Shown: positions 6,872-10,682 of the stretch, piece by piece
Position numbering within the stretch: position 1 is the stretch's first letter
Layout of the letters: every line of letters starts with the position of its first letter
Origin: Nitrospirota bacterium
GTDB lineage: Bacteria; Nitrospirota; JACRHJ01
DNA: 10,682 nucleotides
Assembly (NCBI GenBank): GCA_021815285.1
Contig: JAKAHE010000061.1
Span: forward strand, 1-10,682
Reading direction: 5' to 3'
Notes under the pieces: generated by a model
Databases searched by the model: none
Seen by the model: only the letters and a program-made list of their open reading frames with translations
What the model was told of the DNA's origin: nothing
Made by a program: the position numbers and the translations under genes

Positions 6872-6888
6872 TGCAAAAAATTTACCAG
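6872..6888 (-). promoter_or_regulatory. sigma-54-type promoter for the giant exported protein
   Basis: Read on the minus strand: CTGG-TAAATTTTTT-GCA. GG (6885-6886) and GC (6873-6874) are separated by exactly 10 nt, the -24 block is CTGGTA and the -12 block is TTTGCA, close to the YTGGCACG-N4-TTGCW consensus. Transcription would begin near 6861, giving a leader of about 25 nt before the ATG at 6836. No better sigma-70 site was seen in this gap. Confidence 0.6.
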
Positions 6889-7065
6889 CATTTTAATCCA
6901 ATAAATTCAACGCATTGATGTTATAGCAATTGGCTGGGAAAGCGATTTTGAGCAGAAAATTTCGTATAAACGCGCAAGATTATGATTACTTTTATCAGTT
7001 ATATTTTGATTAAGATTTGATTAGAGCAGACCAGACAGACAATGTTATGGCCGGGGGTTTTGGTT
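6889..7065. other. AT-rich gap upstream of the giant gene with helically phased repeats
   Basis: No gene is seen. The gap between the tRNA and the giant gene is strongly AT-rich. It holds two identical copies of tttgatta at 7005-7012 and 7016-7023, 11 bp apart (one helical turn), with a related tgatta at 6983-6988. They lie about 120-150 bp upstream of the sigma-54-type promoter, a normal distance for enhancer-binding activator sites. No terminator was recognised after the tRNA. Confidence 0.4.
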
Positions 7066-7141
7066 TGGTGATCCCTACGGGACTCGAACCCGTGTTTACG
7101 GCGTGAGAGGCCGTCGTCCTAGGCCGCTAGACGAAGGGACC
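7066..7141 (-). tRNA. tRNA-Glu (anticodon CTC)
   Basis: Read on the minus strand: acceptor GGTCCCT pairs with AGGGATC; the anticodon arm is ACGGC/GCCGT around loop CTCTCAC, giving anticodon CTC (reads GAG); the T arm contains GGTTCGAGTCC. The discriminator is A and a genomically encoded CCA follows (7068-7066), so the mature 3' end is templated. Length is 76 nt with CCA. It decodes a common glutamate codon in this GC-moderate genome. Confidence 0.95.
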
Positions 7142-7155
7142 GTGCGGCAAGACGC

Positions 7156-7281
7156 CTAATTTAGTATATACGGGGACCATTTGTCAAGGATAAACCGCGA
7201 GTAGCGCTCAACGGCTCTGTCGAACTGGTATCTCGGACAAAGCTTGAGAAGCTCCGAAAATATTGTTCCAAGCTTGGGCAT
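7156..7281 (-). pseudogene. truncated IS4/DUF4372-type transposase, N-terminal remnant
   Basis: A 41-codon frame starts at ATG 7281 with a strong ribosome site AAGGAGG (7296-7290) 8 nt upstream and ends in TAG at 7156. Residues 1-29 (GTIFSELLKLCPRYQF then DRAVERYSR) resemble the DUF4372 N-terminal domain of IS4-family transposases, which usually begins with a pattern like G-x-(T/V)-(I/L)-F-(S/A)-x-(L/V)-(L/M)-x-x-x-P-x-x-x-F-x-x-x-(V/A)-x-x-(Y/H). The conserved continuation (W-x-Q-F, then the DDE core) is missing; from about residue 30 the frame runs into the tRNA-Glu promoter. It is therefore the 5' stump of an insertion sequence, with no transposase function expected. A real microprotein is the unlikely alternative. 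Confidence 0.68.
7161..7187 (-). promoter_or_regulatory. candidate promoter of tRNA-Glu
   Basis: On the minus strand a perfect TTGACA (7187-7182) is followed by the AT block TATACTAAAT (7168-7159). Spacing depends on the -10 chosen: 13 nt for TATACT, 15 for TACTAA, 17 for CTAAAT, so the exact -10 is unclear. It lies about 20-45 bp before the tRNA 5' end and inside the reading frame of the transposase remnant. Confidence 0.55.
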
Positions 7282-7378
7282 GGTCTGTCCCTCCTTATGG
7301 ATATTGGCTTTTCGCAAATCCCATTATCCAACAAAAGAGGTCTAAAGGCCATGCCCATTTAATTTTTACCGGACACTA
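7190..7378 (-). mobile_element. IS4-type insertion sequence relic (left end only)
   Basis: The transposase stump and about 100 bp upstream of it form the relic. On the minus strand the sequence just after the radical SAM gene reads AGTAGTGTCCGGTAAAAAT (7379-7361), placed where the terminal inverted repeat of such an element would be. No matching right end is in the window, so boundaries are estimates: the outer end near 7378 and the inner breakpoint near 7190, where transposase similarity stops and the tRNA promoter begins. Confidence 0.45.
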
Positions 7379-7396
7379 CTGAGTATGCAATATGAA

Positions 7397-8845
7397 TTAT
7401 TTATTTGGCGCGGCTTTGCGGCTTTTCAGTGGCGGGAGATTTACGAGCTCCTTCATATCCTTCAGATATTGCTCGCTTTTTACGCGAGCCTTTTTTACGG
7501 ACTGTTTGCCGTACAGGCCGAGCATCCCGCAGTAGAAGTTAAGCCTTGAGACGTGCCGGAAAATCTTGCTCCAGGAGTAGAACTTAGCCATCGCCTTGAA
7601 CGTCTCGCGCTGAAGCTCCGAGGGCGACATGAGCAGGGGCCGGAAGACGGCGTAATGCGCGTCGTATTTGCTCCAGTCGTTATGCAGAAGCCTTCCCTGC
7701 GCCTTGAACTCCTCGTATACCGGCGTCCCCGGGAGCGGTGTGAGTATCAGGAACTGCACGGACTCTATCCCCATCTTACGGGCGAAAAGCTGCGTATTTC
7801 TGATGGTTTCGGCATCGTCCGTATCCGAGCCGAAAACGAACATGCCGTGTATGCGTATGCCCATGGCATGGAACGCCTTGACCGCCCGGACGATGTCCTC
7901 GACGCCTTGTTTTTTATTGAAAAGCTGTAGCGTCTTCTCGTTGACGGATTCAAAGCCTACAAAGACGTTCTCGCACCCGGAGCGCTTCATGAGATCCAGA
8001 AGCTCAGGGTCGCCAGCGGCGTCGCTTCGCACCTGGGCGCTCCAGCTGAACTTCAGCCCGGTAGACCGGCCCTCGTCTATAATCCGGCGCAGGAGTTCCT
8101 TCGTTCTTTTTCTGTTCGCCGTAAAGTTGTCGTCTATGAAAAACACGAACGAACCGGACGCACGCCCTCCCGAAGCCCTGCCTGCCTCTATTCCAGCCCT
8201 TATCTCCCCTATTACTTTATCGATGCTTTTGAACCTGTATTTCCTGCCGAACATGTGGATTACGGAGCAGAAGCTGCAATCGAACGGACAGCCGCGCGAA
8301 GTGGCTACGGGAAGAATTACCTTGGGACTCCAGCCCCGGACGAGCGAAAAATCCGGCGCGGGGTACGGGTCCAAGTCTGCTATCAATTCCCGCGCTTCGT
8401 TATGAACCGGGCCTTGCGGGGAGTTCCACGAGAGGCCTTTTATGTGCCCGAAGGAGGAGTTGCCTTCGATGGCGCGGAGGAGCTCGACCATTGTTTCCTC
8501 GCCCTCGCCGCGAACGACGAAATCGGCGTGTTCAAGCGCCTCGTCCGGCATGAAGGTGACGTGAGGGCCGCCGATTATCACCGTCTTGCCTCTGTCTCTT
8601 AGCCTGTCGGCGATTTTATAGGCGCGCGGCGCGGTGGAAGTTATGGTGGAGATAGCGATTATCCGGCAGGCGTCAACCTCCTTCCAGTCCGGAGCCTCCA
8701 CGTCCTCTATGAACACGCGGGTTTCGTATCCAAGCCCTTTGAGGATTGTTGCAATCAGGATAGTGCCGAGGCGCGGTATGGGGAATGCCGAGAAGACGTG
8801 AGCCCCAGGCGATTTCGCCTCGATGAAACAGATTTTCGTGAGCAT
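7397..8845 (-). CDS. B12-binding-domain radical SAM protein
   Basis: 482 residues in the B12-binding radical SAM (class B-type) layout. Residues ~1-130 form the Rossmann-like cobalamin-binding-type domain (IPRLGTILIATILK, RIIAISTITST, IIGGPHVTFMPDEAL, VRGEGEET). Residues ~175-390 form the radical SAM domain with the 4Fe-4S motif C186-x3-C190-x2-C193 in TSRGCPFDCSFC, plus FFIDDNF, FVGFES and the LTPLPGTP motif. Residues ~400-482 form a helical, basic tail. The DxHxxG histidine of base-off cobalamin binding is absent, as in many members. Substrate unknown: the family includes methyltransferases and cyclases for lipids, pigments and natural products. A tandem GRASG-GRASG (222-231) lies in a loop. 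There is no clear ribosome site before the ATG; a possible promoter ends 6 nt upstream. It lies 52 bp downstream of the histidine kinase gene on the same strand. Confidence 0.88.
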   Translation of the reverse strand: MLTKICFIEAKSPGAHVFSAFPIPRLGTILIATILKGLGYETRVFIEDVEAPDWKEVDACRIIAISTITSTAPRAYKIADRLRDRGKTVIIGGPHVTFMPDEALEHADFVVRGEGEETMVELLRAIEGNSSFGHIKGLSWNSPQGPVHNEARELIADLDPYPAPDFSLVRGWSPKVILPVATSRGCPFDCSFCSVIHMFGRKYRFKSIDKVIGEIRAGIEAGRASGGRASGSFVFFIDDNFTANRKRTKELLRRIIDEGRSTGLKFSWSAQVRSDAAGDPELLDLMKRSGCENVFVGFESVNEKTLQLFNKKQGVEDIVRAVKAFHAMGIRIHGMFVFGSDTDDAETIRNTQLFARKMGIESVQFLILTPLPGTPVYEEFKAQGRLLHNDWSKYDAHYAVFRPLLMSPSELQRETFKAMAKFYSWSKIFRHVSRLNFYCGMLGLYGKQSVKKARVKSEQYLKDMKELVNLPPLKSRKAAPNK

Positions 8846-8851
8846 GTTGTA

Positions 8852-8880
8852 AGGTTAGACTCGCAAGCGGTTATTGTCAA
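8852..8880 (-). promoter_or_regulatory. possible promoter for the radical SAM gene, implying a leaderless mRNA
   Basis: On the minus strand TTGACA (8880-8875) is followed after 17 nt by TAACCT (8857-8852). The -10 is weak (3 of 6). Its last base is only 7 nt from the A of the ATG at 8845, so transcription would start at or within a base or two of the start codon, consistent with the absence of a ribosome site. Confidence 0.3.
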
Positions 8881-8891
8881 GGCAATAACCG
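8868..8891. repeat. perfect 9-bp inverted repeat between kinase and radical SAM genes
   Basis: cggttattg (8868-8876) and caataaccg (8883-8891) are exact inverted arms around a 6-nt spacer. No T-tract follows on the minus strand (CTTGCGAG follows), so it is a poor terminator. It covers the TTGACA -35 candidate and begins 6 nt after the kinase stop codon; it could be an operator or an attenuating hairpin. Confidence 0.6.
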
Positions 8892-8897
8892 TCCCCC

Positions 8898-10043
8898 TTA
8901 CGATGCGGCGGGCAGGCGCAGGATGAACGTCGCGCCTTCTCCTTCTTTGCTCTCGGCGGATATTGTGCCTCCGTGAGCCGTCATGATGGCCTTGGATATA
9001 TAAAGGCCAAGCCCGCTTCCGCGGGACGTGGTTCCGGTGCCCTTGTAGTATTTGTCGAAGAGCAGAGGTATCTCGTTTTGGACGATTCCCATGCCTGAAT
9101 CCGTTAGACGCACCTCGACGAAATCCCCGGCCCTATTTGCGGCAAACGATATTCTTCCGCCATGCGGGGTAAACTTTACGGCGTTGGCTATGAGGTTGCA
9201 CATCACCCGCTCAAGGTGTTCCTTGTCCGCTAAGACAGACGGGAGGTTCGGCTCGAACTCCATGCTCGTGGTATGCCCCTTGTCGTTTATCTGGGGCGCC
9301 ATGTTTTTTATGGACTCCGTTATCAGGGACTGCACCTTCAGGGGCCTTCTGTCGAGTTCGAGCATCTTCTCCTTTATCCTGCCGGCGGAGAGGATGTTCC
9401 TGACAAGCCACAGCATCTTCTGCGCATTTACCAGTATCCCTTCCGTTGGTTGCTTTTGTTTTTCCGGCACGGGACCAAGCTCGCCCGAGAGGATAATCGA
9501 GCTGTAGCCGAGGATGGAGGTAAGTGGGGTCTTGAGGTCGTGAGTAAGCATCGCCATGAACTCGTCATGTTCCTTCGTCTTTTCCTCGACCTTTTTCGCG
9601 AGGTCTGCCGCCTGCTCATGGAGCTTTTCCTCAAGACGGACGCGCTCGGTTACGTCCACGATAATCTCTACCGCGCCGATTATACTGCCATCACTGCCCT
9701 TTAGGGGGACGCCCATGTTTTCGACGATTAAGTCGTCGCGCACGCGCCTTTCGAACTTGAACGGTTTCCCTGCCTTGAGGGCGTTTTTCACACCGCAGAA
9801 ATCGCATATCCTCTCCTCGCCCTTTCGGTTCGGGTCGTTTTTGTATATGCCGTTAACGTCATAGCAGTGCTGCCCCTCGATGTCCCTGGACTTGATGCCG
9901 ATCTTTTCTTCGAGGAACGGGTTTATCCTGATGTAGCGCATATCCTGGGTAAGATAGGATATGCCTATCGGGAGATTAGAGAAAAGGGCCTCGAACTGCT
10001 CCCGCCAGCTTTCCAGCGCTTTTCCGGATTCGCGTTCAGCCAT
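8898..10043 (-). CDS. PAS-domain sensor histidine kinase
   Basis: 381 residues from ATG 10043. A GTG 66 nt upstream is in frame but lacks a ribosome site, while 10043 is preceded by a purine-rich AAGGACGGGGG. No membrane segment is visible, so it is probably cytoplasmic. Residues ~12-132 form a PAS domain; ~135-160 a charged coiled-coil linker; ~160-225 a HisKA dimerisation domain with phosphoacceptor His168 (LTHDLKTPL); ~265-380 the HATPase domain with N-box (N283, N287), G1 DSGMGI (315-320), F-box LFDKYYKG and G2 GSGLGLYIS (342-350). All kinase motifs look intact. The PAS contains Cys60, Cys80 and Cys83 (GQHCYD, ERICDFCG), a spacing seen in PAS domains of anaerobes that could hold a metal, cluster or redox disulfide; that role is inference. 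No response regulator is adjacent; the receiver-PilZ protein is the only one in the window. Confidence 0.9.
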   Translation of the reverse strand: MAERESGKALESWREQFEALFSNLPIGISYLTQDMRYIRINPFLEEKIGIKSRDIEGQHCYDVNGIYKNDPNRKGEERICDFCGVKNALKAGKPFKFERRVRDDLIVENMGVPLKGSDGSIIGAVEIIVDVTERVRLEEKLHEQAADLAKKVEEKTKEHDEFMAMLTHDLKTPLTSILGYSSIILSGELGPVPEKQKQPTEGILVNAQKMLWLVRNILSAGRIKEKMLELDRRPLKVQSLITESIKNMAPQINDKGHTTSMEFEPNLPSVLADKEHLERVMCNLIANAVKFTPHGGRISFAANRAGDFVEVRLTDSGMGIVQNEIPLLFDKYYKGTGTTSRGSGLGLYISKAIMTAHGGTISAESKEGEGATFILRLPAAS

Positions 10044-10053
10044 TTCGCCCCCG

Positions 10054-10076
10054 TCCTTATTAAGGATATAATCCTT
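10054..10076. repeat. overlapping palindromes just upstream of the kinase start
   Basis: tcctta-t-taagga (10054-10066) overlaps aaggat-ata-atcctt (10062-10076), so three alternating half-sites TCCTT / AAGGA / TCCTT lie within 23 bp, 11 nt before the kinase ATG. This is operator-like and overlaps where the kinase -10 or 5' leader would be. Confidence 0.45.
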
Positions 10077-10324
10077 TTGTATTAGTTGAATAAGCAAAAA
10101 TCGCGCCACACAATAAACAGGTAAGACCTGCCATTAAAAACCGTGTATTTACAATATGTTATGTTTTAAAATTTCATTTATGAATTTTTGAGTTATCTTG
10201 AAGAGCGAAAACGCTCGGTTTCGACTGAGTGGTTATGCTTAAAAGCGTCATGGCTCCCGACGTTTCCTTGACGCCTGCCAATGGAGTTGACTTTTTGCGC
10301 GGATGAATATAGACTTCACGGGCC
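10077..10324. other. divergent intergenic region between the kinase and ispE
   Basis: No gene is supported. The left half is AT-rich (10120-10200). A small hairpin gagcg-aaaa-cgctc lies at 10203-10216 without a T-tract, and a wide inverted pair gcgtca (10245-10250) / tgacgc (10269-10274) follows. A possible ispE promoter is TTGACT (10287-10292) with TAGACT (10310-10315) at 17 nt, ending 9 nt before the ispE ATG. Confidence 0.4.
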
Positions 10325-10682
10325 ATGAAAAGGGATACGCAGATTATCATAAAGGCGCCGGCGAAGGTAAACCTCTCGCTTGAGGTATTGGGCAGAAGGC
10401 CGGACGGCTATCACGACATAGTAAGCGTCATGCAGGCGCTTGATCTCTCCGACGACGTGAAAATTACCCTGACGGGCAGAGGCACAGAGGTCGTCTGCGA
10501 CTCCCCGGACGTGCCGGAGGGGCCTGGAAACATTGCATACAGGGCGGCCAGGGCGCTCCTTGATGAGGCTGGCCCGGCGGGCCGGTTGACAGGCTTTAAA
10601 GGTGGCGTAAGGATTGAAATAACGAAAAGAACGCCTGTCGCGGCGGGCCTCGGCGGCGGGTCAAGCGATGCGGCGGCAGTGC
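10325..10682 (+). CDS. ispE: IspE, 4-diphosphocytidyl-2-C-methyl-D-erythritol kinase (N-terminal part)
   Basis: The first 119 codons are present and the gene runs off the window; the family is about 280-300 residues. IspE is the GHMP-family kinase that phosphorylates CDP-methylerythritol with ATP in the non-mevalonate (MEP) isoprenoid pathway, in the cytoplasm. Evidence: the N-terminal KAPAKVNLSLEVLGRRPDGYHD (residues 10-31) with substrate-binding Lys14/Asn16 and the RPDGYH signature, and the ATP-binding glycine-rich loop PVAAGLGGGSSDAAA (104-118). The start is ATG 10325, in the usual place for the family although no good ribosome site precedes it (cacggg is the best). It is divergent from the histidine kinase. 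Confidence 0.97.
   Translation, partial: MKRDTQIIIKAPAKVNLSLEVLGRRPDGYHDIVSVMQALDLSDDVKITLTGRGTEVVCDSPDVPEGPGNIAYRAARALLDEAGPAGRLTGFKGGVRIEITKRTPVAAGLGGGSSDAAAV

Noticed and set aside
7066..7141. tRNA-Glu as an integration attachment site
   Set aside because: No integrase and no duplicated tRNA 3' end were found nearby; the adjacent relic belongs to a DDE-type insertion sequence, which does not use tRNA att sites.
7161..7358. 65-codon minus-strand frame over the IS relic
   Set aside because: It lies in a different frame from the transposase-like stump, has no good ribosome site and shows no recognisable motif.
7668..8405. 245-codon plus-strand frame opposite the radical SAM gene
   Set aside because: The minus strand encodes a complete radical SAM protein with its CxxxCxxC motif, so this frame is a shadow.
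10044..10109. Upstream GTG start (10109) adding 22 residues to the kinase
   Set aside because: No ribosome site precedes it, the extra residues include no domain, and the palindromic regulatory-looking sequence would fall inside the coding region. ATG 10043 is better supported.
10235..10306. 23-codon frame upstream of ispE (MLKSVMAPDV...)
   Set aside because: Weak ribosome site, very short, overlaps the likely ispE promoter and shows no recognisable pattern.

Overview
The window (10,682 bp) reads as ordinary chromosome from a free-living Gram-negative bacterium, most likely a deltaproteobacterium-like lineage (Desulfobacterota or similar) or a Nitrospirota-type relative. That placement is an inference from style only: a PAS histidine kinase, a receiver-PilZ protein, a B12-type radical SAM protein, a very large Ig/beta-propeller exported protein, GG-N10-GC (sigma-54-like) promoter candidates and a GEMM-type riboswitch. 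No rRNA, CRISPR array or phage block is present.

Layout. Positions 2-67 are the last codons of a thioredoxin. Positions 101-760 (+) encode an S24/LexA-like self-cleaving repressor, followed by an inverted repeat and a rho-independent terminator. Positions 899-1423 (+) encode a small, probably exported protein of unknown function. The 332-bp gap 1424-1755 is rich in regulation: an AT-rich inverted repeat with a T-tract, a candidate promoter, an RNA matching the GEMM / cyclic-di-GMP-I riboswitch architecture (GAAA tetraloop hairpin plus an 11-nt-receptor-like arm), and an intrinsic terminator. It leads into 1756-2532 (+), a CheY-like receiver fused to a PilZ domain. A predicted cyclic-dinucleotide RNA sensor thus sits in front of a predicted c-di-GMP protein sensor.

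That gene converges, with only 5 bp between stop codons, on 2538-6836 (-). This is a 1432-residue exported protein made of Ig-like modules, a seven-blade BNR/sortilin-like propeller and three C-terminal repeats with a shared W-x-x-I-x-x-LG signature. The propeller appears inserted inside one Ig-like module. A good sigma-54-type promoter candidate lies just upstream of the gene. Next come tRNA-Glu(CTC) (7066-7141, -) and a truncated IS4/DUF4372-type transposase start (7156-7281, -) whose end runs into the tRNA promoter.

The right third holds a B12-type radical SAM protein (7397-8845, -) downstream of a PAS histidine kinase (8898-10043, -). They are separated by a perfect 9-bp palindrome that overlaps a possible promoter. 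The window ends inside ispE (10325 onward, +), transcribed divergently from the kinase. The strongest working idea is that 1424-6900 is a surface or biofilm locus under cyclic dinucleotide control; the functional link between the PilZ protein and the giant exported protein is inference from position and promoter type.
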